Origin: Hymenobacter translucens
GTDB lineage: Bacteria > Bacteroidota > Bacteroidia > Cytophagales > Hymenobacteraceae
Direction of reading: 5' to 3'
Length of the DNA: 64,000 bases
NCBI RefSeq assembly: GCF_020685205.1
Contig: NZ_JAJERB010000003.1
Location: 496,001-560,000, forward strand
The notes under the pieces are model-generated. The model was not told where the DNA came from. It saw only the letters and a program-made list of their open reading frames with translations, and ran no database searches. The stretch's first letter is position 1; each line of letters starts with the position of its first letter. A program made the position numbers and the translations under genes. Below, in pieces: positions 9,204 to 17,594 of this stretch.

Positions 9204-10277
9204 TTACTGAACCACCAGCTCCTTGTAGATCTTGGTCTGACCATCGGCGCTGATGAACTGCACGAAGTACAGGCCGGCCTTCAGGTTTGACACGTCGAGC
9301 GACACTTTCTCGGTCGACAGACCCTGGGGCTTGGCCATGATGGTCTGGCCCAGGTTGTTGATCACGGTGATGGTGCTCACTTTTACGTCGGTCAGCTCTA
9401 CGGTAGCAGTGCCCGAAGCGGGGTTGGGGTACACGCTGATGCCGGCGTTGAACTGCTCAAGCGTCTTCAAAGGGCCGTACAGGCCAAAGGGACCGTTGTA
9501 GTCGTTGTGCTCACCCAGGCGGGCATAGCTTTGGGCACCGGGATTCTGCACGCCGCCGGGGAAAGCCGTGGAGTACGACTCCCACTCGGTGGAGATGTTG
9601 TAGCCGGCCGGGTTGGGGTTGGTAGGCGTCCCCTGGGGCTGGGGGTTTACACGCACACCGCTCGAAACGGTGGGGCGACGAATCAGCGACTGGTTGGCCG
9701 AGGTCACGAGCGTGCCGCTGGCATCGGTGGCCGACCACGACGTGCCGGGGTCCTGACCGATTACGCCGAAGATGTCGATGATAACGCCGGTGCCGGTGCC
9801 GGCCGTGGCGCCGGTATAGCGCACCAGAGCCATGGCGTCATTTCCGTTGAAATAGGCAATGCCACCGGTACGGACGGTGTTCGGTCCGGGTGTCTGGTAA
9901 AGAGCGCCCAGCTGGTTGGCGCTGTTCAGCAGGGCGGGCAGCGTCGCCTCCCCGTTGGCGTACACGAAAGCTGCCGCCGAGTTCAGCGTGTTAGGGGCCC
10001 CGTTTTTCCGCACCAGGCGCTCTTCTTCGGTTACGGTCGTGCTGCCGTTAGAGTAGCGCCGCAGCGAGTAGGGATTCAGGTTAACCGTGGAGGTAGTCGG
10101 GTTGAATACTTCAATAGCCCGCTCATTGCCGGTGGAGTTGGAAACGCCGCCGTTGTAGCTCACGCCCGATTGGTGGGCTCCCTCAATGTACTCGGACAGG
10201 AAAAGCTCAGTGCCCTGGGCAAACGAGGAAGCTGAGGCGAACAGCAGCGCAGAAGCCAGTAAGTAGTGTTTTTTCAT
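9204..10277 (-). CDS. Secreted lamin-tail-domain protein with type A T9SS sorting domain
   Basis: 357 residues. The N-terminus is a signal peptide (MKKHYLLASALLFASASSFAQG). A lamin-tail-like domain spans about residues 25-190, with the opening LFLSEYIEG and NERAIEVFNPT typical of secreted bacterial lamin-tail proteins, which often accompany nucleases or adhesins. The C-terminal 80 residues hold the type A sorting domain: SVYPNPASGTATVEL, then NLGQ, LKAGLYFVQF and a final KELVVQ. Export by the T9SS and attachment to or release from the surface is inferred. No enzyme domain is present. Confidence 0.9.
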   Translation of the reverse strand: MKKHYLLASALLFASASSFAQGTELFLSEYIEGAHQSGVSYNGGVSNSTGNERAIEVFNPTTSTVNLNPYSLRRYSNGSTTVTEEERLVRKNGAPNTLNSAAAFVYANGEATLPALLNSANQLGALYQTPGPNTVRTGGIAYFNGNDAMALVRYTGATAGTGTGVIIDIFGVIGQDPGTSWSATDASGTLVTSANQSLIRRPTVSSGVRVNPQPQGTPTNPNPAGYNISTEWESYSTAFPGGVQNPGAQSYARLGEHNDYNGPFGLYGPLKTLEQFNAGISVYPNPASGTATVELTDVKVSTITVINNLGQTIMAKPQGLSTEKVSLDVSNLKAGLYFVQFISADGQTKIYKELVVQ

Positions 10278-10329
10278 AAAAGCGGGAAGAAAGTGGTAGA
10301 GGCAACAGGTATGACACGCAATCTGAAGT

Positions 10330-10337
10330 CAAAGATA
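10330..10337 (-). promoter_or_regulatory. -7 box TATCTTTG upstream of the lamin-tail protein gene
   Basis: Exact consensus on the minus strand, 52 bases before the ATG. Confidence 0.6.
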
Positions 10338-10460
10338 CGTGTTTGCCCGCACTTAGGTGATTACCGCAACATCAAATTATTCGGTTCCCTCTAAAATCAG
10401 GGCGGGCGTAGTGGCCTGATAGCCAATCGGCTGCCGGCAAGGCTTGGCCAAAAACAAAAT

Positions 10461-10491
10461 TTGCTAACGAACGTTAGGAAACATATCTTTG
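10461..10491 (+). promoter_or_regulatory. Promoter with embedded palindromic operator for the TetR/paa operon
   Basis: A -33 TTG (10461-10463) and a -7 TATCTTTG (10484-10491) are 20 bases apart. Between them lies CTAACG-AA-CGTTAG (10464-10477), a perfect 6-bp inverted repeat of the type bound by TetR-family repressors. A repressor bound here would block RNA polymerase, so autoregulation is the simplest reading. Confidence 0.7.
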
Positions 10492-10549
10492 TTTGCCTGA
10501 ATAGCTGCTGCTATGGCAGCGTTTCACTTGTTCTGCTGCATTTCCTCTC

Positions 10550-11155
10550 ATGCCCACCAAGTCGCCCGTCCGCTCCCGCAAGGCTCAGATCGAGCAGAAA
10601 GCCACGGCCCTGTTCCGGACCCGGGGCTTCGCGGGCACGAGCATGCGCGAGCTGGCCACCGAGCTGGGTATGGAAGCCGGCAGCCTCTATTCCCACATCC
10701 GCTCCAAGGAAGAGCTGCTGCACCGCATCTGCTTTGAGCTGGCCGAGCTTTTTTTCGCCGGCTTCAGCGCCGCCACCCAGGAGGCCGGGCGGCCGGTTTC
10801 CTTCCAGCTTCGCCTGGCCATTGAAAGCCACGTGCGGGTCCTGACGCGCGACGTAGCTGCTTCGGCAGTATTTCTGCACGAGTGGCGCCACCTGAGCGAG
10901 CCGGCCCGCACCGAGTTCCTGGCCTTGCGCGAGCAGTACGAAGCCGGATTCCGGCGGCTGGTGCAGCAAGGCACGGCCACCGGCGAGCTGACGACACCCG
11001 ACCCCGCTTTCGCTACGCTTACCCTGCTTGCCAGCCTGAACTGGCTGCCCACCTGGTACCGCCCCGACGGTACGCTTACCCCCGACGAAATTGGTCACCG
11101 CCTCGCCGAGCAGCTTCTGCGCGGGCTGGCGGCGAAAGAGCAACCCAGTAACTGA
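10550..11155 (+). CDS. TetR/AcrR-family transcriptional regulator, probable paa regulator
   Basis: 201 residues. The N-terminal helix-turn-helix is clear: a basic start (RSRKAQIEQKA), then GFAGTSMRELATELGMEAG and SLYSHIRSKEELL, typical of TetR DNA-binding domains. The C-terminal part is a variable helical ligand domain. The gene lies 71 bases upstream of paaA on the same strand and no promoter consensus was seen between them, so it probably shares a transcript with the paa genes. By analogy with PaaR of other bacteria, the ligand may be phenylacetyl-CoA; that is an inference from position. Confidence 0.85.
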   Translation: MPTKSPVRSRKAQIEQKATALFRTRGFAGTSMRELATELGMEAGSLYSHIRSKEELLHRICFELAELFFAGFSAATQEAGRPVSFQLRLAIESHVRVLTRDVAASAVFLHEWRHLSEPARTEFLALREQYEAGFRRLVQQGTATGELTTPDPAFATLTLLASLNWLPTWYRPDGTLTPDEIGHRLAEQLLRGLAAKEQPSN

Positions 11156-11226
11156 GCAGGCCGCTCGTCCGCCTTTTTTGGCCACCTGCCACTACCTAAA
11201 CCCACCACTTCAAAACGCCCACCACC

Positions 11227-12219
11227 ATGTACGGATCCGCCAGCACCGACCACCTGCCGACCAACGCCCCGACCGGCCTGGAAAACGAAGACCCCATCCT
11301 GCTGGCCGAGTTTGAGGCCCGCATTGCCCGCGGTGAGAAGATCGAGCCCAACGACTGGATGCCGGCGCTTTACCGCAAGCAGCTCATCCGCATGATCGAG
11401 CAGCACGCCCACTCCGAAATCATCGGCTCCCTGCCCGAGGGCACTTGGATCACCCGGGCTCCCGGCTTCCGTCGCAAGATGGCTCAGATGGCCAAGGTGC
11501 AGGACGAGGTAGGCCACGCCCAGCTGCTGTACTCGGCCGCCGAAACCCTGGGCAAAACCCGGGAGCAGATGCTGTCCGACCTGATCAACGGCAAGAGCAA
11601 GTACTCCAACGTGTTCAACTACCCGGCCTATACCTGGGCCGACTCCAACGTTATTTCCTGGCTGATCGACGCCGGTGCCATTGTCAACCAGATGGCCAAC
11701 GCCAAGGGCTCCTACGGCCCTTACTGCCGGGCCCTGGACCGGATCTGCGCCGAAGAGGCCTTCCACCTGAAGTACGGGCACGACGCCGTGGTGCATCTGG
11801 CAACCGGTACGCCCACCCAGCGCCGCATGATTCAGGAAGCACTGAACCGGTGGTGGGCGCCCATCATGACGTTCTTCGGCCCGTCCGACAAGATGAGCGT
11901 GCACACCGAGATTCTGATGCGCTGGAAAGTGAAAATGGCCTCGAACGACCATTGCCGCCAGCAGTTCCTCGACATGTACGTGCCCAAGATCTGGGAAGTG
12001 GGCCTGACCCTGCCCGACCCGAACCTGCGCAAAAACGAGGAAACCGGACAGTGGGAATTCACCGAGCCCGACTGGGAAGACTTCAAGCGCGTCATCAACG
12101 GCGACGGGCCCTGCAACGCGGAGCGCCTGGCCGTGCGCCGGGCCGCCGAGGAAAACGGTGCCTGGGTGCGCCGCGCCCTGCTCTCCCCCAAAGCTCAGTA
12201 CGTACGCCCCCTGGCTTAA
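11227..12219 (+). CDS. paaA: 1,2-phenylacetyl-CoA epoxidase subunit PaaA (catalytic)
   Basis: 330 residues, close to the usual family length. It is the catalytic alpha subunit of the ring-1,2-epoxidase, a ferritin-like di-iron protein. Carboxylate-histidine motifs typical of the family are visible: [16 protein letters not shown] and [12 protein letters not shown]. The complex epoxidises phenylacetyl-CoA with oxygen and NADPH in the cytosol, the second step of aerobic phenylacetate breakdown. First enzyme gene of the paaABCD run behind the TetR gene. The 127-base spacer to paaB is unusually long for this operon and holds an inverted repeat. Confidence 0.95.
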   Translation: MYGSASTDHLPTNAPTGLENEDPILLAEFEARIARGEKIEPNDWMPALYRKQLIRMIEQHAHSEIIGSLPEGTWITRAPGFRRKMAQMAKVQDEVGHAQLLYSAAETLGKTREQMLSDLINGKSKYSNVFNYPAYTWADSNVISWLIDAGAIVNQMANAKGSYGPYCRALDRICAEEAFHLKYGHDAVVHLATGTPTQRRMIQEALNRWWAPIMTFFGPSDKMSVHTEILMRWKVKMASNDHCRQQFLDMYVPKIWEVGLTLPDPNLRKNEETGQWEFTEPDWEDFKRVINGDGPCNAERLAVRRAAEENGAWVRRALLSPKAQYVRPLA

Positions 12220-12235
12220 TGGTGAGGTAGCGCCT

Positions 12236-12346
12236 CCGGGAAAGTGAGGAAAAGCCAGCTGCCGCGGTATTGCCCGGTCAGTACGTTTCCTTTTCCCGCA
12301 GGCGCCTTTTTCACTTCTTCCCCCTTCTTCTCATTCACCTTCCCGG
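12236..12346 (+). repeat. Inverted repeat filling the paaA-paaB spacer
   Basis: CCGGGAAAGTGA (12236-12247) pairs with TCACCTTCCCGG (12335-12346) with one mismatch. The right arm ends directly at the paaB ATG. The sequence between is rich in degenerate TTCACTTC/TTCTTC words. Confidence 0.7.
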
Positions 12347-13012
12347 ATGAACTCCTTAGATCCGCGCATTACCCGCCTGGGCCTGCCCGATGCGCCCCCA
12401 CCCCCGCCGGACAAGTTGGCCCTGGACCAGTTTGAAACCTACGAGGCCTTTCACCAGAAAAAGGAAGGCACCGCCTACGCCTACGTGGGCCCCGTGCACG
12501 CCCCTTCGGCCGACGTGGCATTCCTGTTTGCCAAAGAGCAGTACAGCCGCCGCTTTGCCTGCACCGGCATGTGGGTAGTCCCGACCACCTCGGTCCACCT
12601 CTCGCCCTACGCCGACGACAACGCTTCGGTGTACGATGAACTGCCGGCCGCGGAGCAGACGGGCAATGCCTCTACAGCCGAGCAGCAGGAGGAAGCACTG
12701 TATACAGCTGGTGATGAGGACTATGACATCTTTCACCTGAAGAAGCGGGGCAAGGCGCACGTACACGTCGGCAGGGTGCGGGCAACCAGCCCGGCCGCGG
12801 CCCTGCAGGTGGCCAAAGCCGTGTTCGGGGACCAGCGCCCGGTGGTAAACGTGTGGGTAGTGCGCTCCGCCGACGTGCTGCGCTCCGACGACGAGGACCG
12901 TGACATCTGGCTTACCACGCCCGAAAAGAAGTACCGCGACGCCATGGCCTACCGGGTTCAGGACAAGATCGAGCGGTTTAAACAGGAACAAAAAAACGCC
13001 CCCCAGGTATGA
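12347..13012 (+). CDS. paaB: PaaB-like epoxidase subunit with two PaaB domains
   Basis: 221 residues, more than twice the roughly 95 of E. coli PaaB. Two PaaB-like domains are present: residues 29-86 (YEAFHQKKEG, AYVGPVHAPS, TGMWVVPTTSV) and 126-180 (YDIFHLKKRG, VHVGRVRATS, VNVWVVRSADV). An acidic, low-complexity linker joins them. PaaB is a non-catalytic subunit of the phenylacetyl-CoA epoxidase complex. A tandem fusion could change how two copies are placed in the complex. The stop codon overlaps the paaC start by 4 bases (ATGA), so the two are translationally coupled. Confidence 0.85.
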   Translation: MNSLDPRITRLGLPDAPPPPPDKLALDQFETYEAFHQKKEGTAYAYVGPVHAPSADVAFLFAKEQYSRRFACTGMWVVPTTSVHLSPYADDNASVYDELPAAEQTGNASTAEQQEEALYTAGDEDYDIFHLKKRGKAHVHVGRVRATSPAAALQVAKAVFGDQRPVVNVWVVRSADVLRSDDEDRDIWLTTPEKKYRDAMAYRVQDKIERFKQEQKNAPQV

Positions 13013-13773
13013 GTGCTGCCAACTCCGACGCGCTGAAAGATCTTCTCTACCGCCTCGCCGACGACCAGCTGATTCTGGGTCACCGCAACTCTGAGTGGAA
13101 CGGCCTGGGTCCGATTCTGGAGGAAGACATTGCCTTTTCGTCGATGGCCCAGGACAAGCTCGGCCACAGCCTCCAGCTCTACCTGCTGCTCCAGGGTTTG
13201 GGCGAGGCCGAGCCCGACACGGTAGCATTCACCCGCAACGCGCCCCAGTTTCATTGCGCCCAGCTGGTGGAGCTGCCCATCGGTGAGTACGACTTCAGCC
13301 TGATCCGCCACTTTCTGTTCGATACGGCCGAGCTGCTGCGCTTTGAGTTGCTAAGCCAGAGCTCCTACGAGCCCCTGGCTCAGGTAGCCCGCAAGCTCAA
13401 AGGCGAGCTGAAGTACCACGTGCTGCACGCCAATACCTGGATCAAACAGCTCGGCTCCTCCACCGAAGAGGCCATCGACCGGCTGCAGGGCTCCCTTAAT
13501 TTCGCAATGCCCTACGCCCTGGGTCTGTTCGAGAAGACCGGCTATGAGGAGGCGCTGATTGCTGAAGGCATCTTTGTGGGCGAGGACGAGCTCAAGGCCG
13601 GCTGGATTGAGAAAATAACCGTCATCCTGGCCCAGACCAGCCTGGAGTTGCCCGACCTGACGACCCTCACGCCCGTGTACGGCGGCCGCGCCGGTCAGCA
13701 CACCGAGCACCTGCAGCCGCTGCTCGACGAAATGGCTGAGGTATTCCGTGTCGACCCTACCGCGGAGTGGTAG
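13009..13773 (+). CDS. paaC: 1,2-phenylacetyl-CoA epoxidase subunit PaaC
   Basis: 254 residues. A ferritin-like helical subunit that pairs with PaaA and supports its activity but is not itself the catalytic di-iron protein. Family landmarks are LADDQLILGHRNSEW near the N-terminus, EEDIAFSSMAQDKLGH, and LKGELKYHVLHANTWI in the middle. It starts inside the end of paaB (ATGA overlap) and is followed by a 57-base spacer with degenerate repeat words before paaD. Confidence 0.95.
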   Translation: MSAANSDALKDLLYRLADDQLILGHRNSEWNGLGPILEEDIAFSSMAQDKLGHSLQLYLLLQGLGEAEPDTVAFTRNAPQFHCAQLVELPIGEYDFSLIRHFLFDTAELLRFELLSQSSYEPLAQVARKLKGELKYHVLHANTWIKQLGSSTEEAIDRLQGSLNFAMPYALGLFEKTGYEEALIAEGIFVGEDELKAGWIEKITVILAQTSLELPDLTTLTPVYGGRAGQHTEHLQPLLDEMAEVFRVDPTAEW

Positions 13774-13784
13774 CCTCTCCTGTG

Positions 13785-13818
13785 CTATTGGCTGTCAGCT
13801 ACTAGCTATTAGCTTCTA
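13785..13818 (+). repeat. Degenerate word tract in the paaC-paaD spacer
   Basis: GCTATTGGCTGTCAGCTA followed by CTAGCTATTAGCTTC consists of overlapping AGCTA/TAGCT words that can self-pair. The tract ends about 12 bases before the paaD ATG. Confidence 0.5.
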
Positions 13819-13830
13819 AAACGCACCGCT

Positions 13831-14334
13831 ATGGAACCCAACCCCTCCGCCCCGATAACCGAAAGTCAGATTCTGACCTGGCTCGAAGTAGTGAAGGACC
13901 CGGAAATCCCGGTGCTTTCCCTGATTGACCTGGGCGTGATTCGCGGCGTCAGCATTGCCGAAACCGGGCAGGTTACCGTGACGATGACGCCTACTTTCTC
14001 GGGCTGCCCGGCCATGGACTACATGCAGCGCGACGTAGAGCAAACCCTGCACGCGCACGGCGTGGCCGACGTGGTGGTGCGGATGAGCTTTGACGAGCCC
14101 TGGAGCACCAACCTGATGACCGAGGCGGGGCGCCTGGCGCTCAAAGAGTTTGGCCTGGCACCGCCGCCGGCTTACCAGCAGGTGCTCGACCTCGACATTC
14201 TGGAATACGCCCAGTGCCCGCGCTGCAACGGTACCAATACCACCATGCGCAGTCCGTTCGGGGCCACGCTCTGCCGCTCCATGCACTACTGCAACGACTG
14301 CCGGCAGATGTTTGAACAATTCAAGCCGCTGTGA
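13831..14334 (+). CDS. paaD: Phenylacetate degradation protein PaaD (MIP18-type)
   Basis: 167 residues, the typical size. The N-terminal MIP18/DUF59 domain has KDPEIPVLSLIDLG and a conserved Cys in FSGCPAMDYM. The C-terminus is a zinc-ribbon-like module with CPRC (near 132-135), a Cys in TLCRS and YCNDC. PaaD is needed for an active epoxidase and is thought to help iron-sulfur or di-iron maturation of the complex. Last gene of the paaABCD run; paaE is not next to it but about 3.3 kb downstream on the opposite strand. Confidence 0.92.
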   Translation: MEPNPSAPITESQILTWLEVVKDPEIPVLSLIDLGVIRGVSIAETGQVTVTMTPTFSGCPAMDYMQRDVEQTLHAHGVADVVVRMSFDEPWSTNLMTEAGRLALKEFGLAPPPAYQQVLDLDILEYAQCPRCNGTNTTMRSPFGATLCRSMHYCNDCRQMFEQFKPL

Positions 14335-14366
14335 ATATTTCGCCGCCGTTTGGCGTTAGCCTTTTG

Positions 14367-14960
14367 ATGAAGAAGATTTTTTCCCTGGTTTTGCTTTTGG
14401 TGCTGGCGGGACTACATGCCTGCAAAACGGACCGCTCTGCCAAAACCATTGACCCTGTTTCCCCGGCTGCCATTCGTGCTCAGCTCGACGTGCTGCGCGA
14501 TTCAGTAGACGTCAACTGGCGGCGGATGATCACCAGCGACGATGTACAGCTGTCCACTACCCGGCAGCTGCTGCGCGAGCTGGCCGCCCAGCCCGGCTCC
14601 GACAAAGCGCAGCTGGAAAAGCTTATCACCGCCAACGACCAGCTGAAGCGTCGGCGCTACAACCAGCAGACCATGGCCTCGTCTCCGCTTATCGACGCGT
14701 ATGATACAGCCCAGGACTCGGTGCTGCAGGCGGTATACGCCGCGGCCCGCCCCGCCGCAAGCAAGCCGGGTTCAAAGGCCGAGCAATTCACTGAAAGCAT
14801 CCAGGTGCTGGCCAGCCGGGTGGTAGGATTTCGGATTCACTACGACCAGGCGGCTAAGCAGTACAACAACTACCTGCGGCTGCACCAGTCCGACCTGCCC
14901 CGCCTTGGCCGAAAGTATGCTGACCTGCAGCCTTTACCCTTGTTTGAGCTACAGAACTAG
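14367..14960 (+). CDS. Predicted lipoprotein, possibly distantly LemA-like
   Basis: 197 residues from ATG 14367, chosen because it gives a clean lipoprotein signal (MKKIFSLVLLLVLAGLHAC) with the lipid Cys at residue 19; the frame is open to a GTG at 14331 that overlaps paaD. The rest is helical and charged. A C-terminal segment (FRIHYDQAAKQYNNYLRLH) vaguely recalls the NxY helix of LemA proteins, but this is weak. Function unknown. It follows paaD by 32 bases and may be co-transcribed. A strong terminator follows. Confidence 0.7.
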   Translation: MKKIFSLVLLLVLAGLHACKTDRSAKTIDPVSPAAIRAQLDVLRDSVDVNWRRMITSDDVQLSTTRQLLRELAAQPGSDKAQLEKLITANDQLKRRRYNQQTMASSPLIDAYDTAQDSVLQAVYAAARPAASKPGSKAEQFTESIQVLASRVVGFRIHYDQAAKQYNNYLRLHQSDLPRLGRKYADLQPLPLFELQN

Positions 14961-14990
14961 CCGCTCACGCTACTGCCGATTCCTTGCCAG

Positions 14991-15027
14991 GCCGGCCCCG
15001 ACCACCAGCGTCGGGGCCGGCTTTTTT
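14991..15027 (+). terminator. Terminator after the LemA-like lipoprotein gene
   Basis: A perfect 11-bp stem GCCGGCCCCGA/TCGGGGCCGGC followed by TTTTTT; it also ends the paa transcript if that runs through. Confidence 0.9.
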
Positions 15028-15167
15028 GTTATCGAGTCAGGTTATTGAGTGTTCTGGTAATATTTTTTTGTACTTGATAGTCAATTGACTACCCTTAATC
15101 CACCACTCTCAACGCAACCCTAATCCAGCGGCGAGCCTCTTCCTTACACACCCCAATCGATAGTGCT

Positions 15168-15533
15168 ATGCGTTACGTTTCCTTTTCACTGGCGCAGGCC
15201 GGACGCCTCGCCTTGCTGGCCCTGACGCTCAGCGGCTCGGTTTTCCTGACGTCCTGCCTTGAAGACCCGTTTGAGGACCCCGGCTGTGAGCCCCTGCAGT
15301 GCAACACCCCCGCCACGGTCCGCAACTTCGCTGGCCTCGACGGCTGCGGCTACCTGCTGGTTTTAACCGACGGCACCCGTCTCGAGCCCAACCCCGATAT
15401 CTGGACCACCTTCACGCCCTTCGACGGGCAGGAGGTAAAAATCAATTATGAGGATGAGCCCCGCGGAGGAATCTGCATGGCCGGCCGCACCGTCCGGGTA
15501 CGGTGCATTACCCAGGTTGGCGGCACCAATTAA
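15168..15533 (+). CDS. Small cysteine-rich lipoprotein, unknown function
   Basis: 121 residues. An N-terminal hydrophobic segment ends in the lipobox LTSC (Cys at residue 30). The mature part is only about 90 residues and has five further cysteines (GCEPLQC, GCGY, GICMAG, VRC). It contains LVLTDGTRLEPN and DGQEVKINYE, which suggests a small beta-rich domain. I do not recognise a family with certainty. Likely exported and lipid-anchored. Confidence 0.7.
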   Translation: MRYVSFSLAQAGRLALLALTLSGSVFLTSCLEDPFEDPGCEPLQCNTPATVRNFAGLDGCGYLLVLTDGTRLEPNPDIWTTFTPFDGQEVKINYEDEPRGGICMAGRTVRVRCITQVGGTN

Positions 15534-15590
15534 GCCTGCCGCGTTCCTGGTTTTTCGCTTTAATGTTTGTGTTTGGTTTGGTACCACTGG

Positions 15591-15623
15591 AAAGAGGCCG
15601 GGATATTCCCGGCCTCTTTCTTT
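15591..15623. terminator. Bidirectional terminator between convergent genes
   Basis: AAAGAGGCCGGG and CCCGGCCTCTTT form a 12-bp stem between the small lipoprotein gene and the M3 peptidase gene. Confidence 0.85.
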
Positions 15624-15645
15624 GTTTGTGCAGTCTACAGCAGGC

Positions 15646-17391
15646 TTACAGCTTCGCCATTTCCTCCCGTACGAAGTCGGCCAGGGTGCGCAGGTAGGCG
15701 GTGCTGAAGTCGAAGCGGATACCGGCGGCGGCGTAGATTTCGCCAATCGGGGCGGTATAGCCAAGGGACAGGGCATGCTTGTAGGCCTCGAGGCCCGCCT
15801 GGGGGTTCTGGCGGTAGTTGCGCCATACGGCAATAGCGCCGAGCTGGGCCATGGCGTACTCGATGTAATAGAACGGCACTTCGTACAGGTGCAGCTGCTT
15901 CTGCCACAAGTAGGGCTTGAAGCGTTCCAGGCCTTTCCAGCTGACAGTGTGCTGGTTAAATTCGTTGAACAGCTCTGTCCAGCGGGTGTGGCGCTGGGCT
16001 TTGGTGTGTACCGGGTTCTCGTAGATCCAGTGCTGAAACTTGTCGATGGTAGCCACCCAGGGGAAAGTTTCCAGCACGCTTTCGAGGTGGGTTTTCTTGG
16101 CCCGGCGCAGCTCGTCCTCGTCCGTGAAGAACAGGTCCCAGTGGTCCATCGAAATCAGCTCCATGCTCATCGAAGCCAGCTCGGCTACTTCGGATGGGGG
16201 GTGCTTGTCGGCCGACAGGGGCAGGCCGCGGGTCAGAAAGGAATGGACGGCGTGCCCGCCCTCGTGCAGCATCGTAATTACGTCGCGCAGCGAGGAGGTA
16301 GCATTCATGAAGATGAACGGCACCCCCGTCTCATCCAGCGGGTAGTTGTAGCCGCCGGGGGCCTTGCCCTTCCGGGATTCCAGGTCGAGGTGGCCCATGT
16401 GGCGCATCGTGCGCAGACAGTCGCCCAGGAACGGGTCGAGGCGCTCGAATACGGTAACCGTTTTTTCCAGCAGCTCCTCGCCGGTTTCGAACGGCCGCAG
16501 CGGCTCCTTTCCCGACACGTCGACATCCAGATCCCAGGGGCGCAGCTCCGGCAAATCCAGATCCTGCCGGCGCTCCAGGTCGATGTCATCGATCAGCGGC
16601 ACCACCGTTTCGTGGATGGCTTGGTGGAAACGGAAGCAGTCCTGGGCGGTGTAGTCGAAGCGCCCCAGAGCGGCAAACATATAGTCGCGGAAGTTGGAAA
16701 ACCCGGCATTCAGCGCCATCTGGTGGCGCAGGGCTACCAACTCGTCGAACAGCTGGTCTAATGGCTCGGCATCGCGCAGGCGCCGCTCCTGAATGATGCG
16801 GTAGGCCTGCTCGCGTACGTTGCGGTCGGGGCTCTTAAGCCGGTCGGCGGCGCGGGGCAACGTCATTTCCTCCCCGTCGAGCGTTACCGTCATGGCTCCG
16901 ACGATGGCCGCGTACTGCTGCTGCTTGGTGCTGATTTCGGTTTTCAGCGGGATGTTCTCAGGCCGGTAGATTTCCAGGGCCTGCCGAACCGAGCGGATAA
17001 AGATGCGGTAGCGGTCCTGATCAAGGCCGTCGAGGTGCTCCGACTGCACCAGCTTCTCATTCAGGGCGTGGTCGTGGGGAGCAACGTTGGGCTCAATGGC
17101 CGACACGAAGTACTGAAACGCCTCAGCGTGGTGCTGATCCTGGGTGTCGCAGGTCATGCGGATATAGCGCCAGGCCAGGTCCTCGCTCAGCACGCTTTCC
17201 AGCTCGCTGCGGTCGAGCAGCCACTTCTCCAGCTCCGCGGGCGACTCGATGGCCCGGTCCCGCAGCTCCAGGAAATACGGCTCCAGCGCGGCCCATTCAG
17301 AAACCTGAAACGTTTCGGGCAGGTAGCGCCGGGGCGGGCGCTGGGTATCCGTAGCCATAGCGGCGGGCGTATCGTAGGCAGAATGATTCAT
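15646..17391 (-). CDS. M3-family oligoendopeptidase (PepF-like)
   Basis: 581 residues, typical of PepF-type M3 peptidases. The zinc motif HEGGH is at residues 376-380, within TMLHEGGHAVHSFL, and the third ligand lies in the downstream PSEVAELASMSMELI helix. The protein is cytosolic, with no signal peptide. It is expected to cleave oligopeptides of about 6-20 residues. The start at 17391 gives an 11-residue extension over a second Met; either is possible. Single gene on the minus strand, between two lipoprotein genes and paaE. Confidence 0.92.
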   Translation of the reverse strand: MNHSAYDTPAAMATDTQRPPRRYLPETFQVSEWAALEPYFLELRDRAIESPAELEKWLLDRSELESVLSEDLAWRYIRMTCDTQDQHHAEAFQYFVSAIEPNVAPHDHALNEKLVQSEHLDGLDQDRYRIFIRSVRQALEIYRPENIPLKTEISTKQQQYAAIVGAMTVTLDGEEMTLPRAADRLKSPDRNVREQAYRIIQERRLRDAEPLDQLFDELVALRHQMALNAGFSNFRDYMFAALGRFDYTAQDCFRFHQAIHETVVPLIDDIDLERRQDLDLPELRPWDLDVDVSGKEPLRPFETGEELLEKTVTVFERLDPFLGDCLRTMRHMGHLDLESRKGKAPGGYNYPLDETGVPFIFMNATSSLRDVITMLHEGGHAVHSFLTRGLPLSADKHPPSEVAELASMSMELISMDHWDLFFTDEDELRRAKKTHLESVLETFPWVATIDKFQHWIYENPVHTKAQRHTRWTELFNEFNQHTVSWKGLERFKPYLWQKQLHLYEVPFYYIEYAMAQLGAIAVWRNYRQNPQAGLEAYKHALSLGYTAPIGEIYAAAGIRFDFSTAYLRTLADFVREEMAKL

Positions 17392-17594
17392 AAGGGGTCA
17401 GATAAACTGCTCGGCCCCAGGCGGCTGCGGCCCCTCCGAACGGGGCACCGGCAGGCGAGTAGTTAGTTCAAAGGGTGCGTACGCAGAAAAACGGCGCCGA
17501 GGTTTATAAATAAAAGCTGGACCGTAGAAGCGTGGCCTTGCCGGCTGCAAAAGCTGCCGCCTCCCCTATCCCCACCTGGTGCGGCATAACCCGC

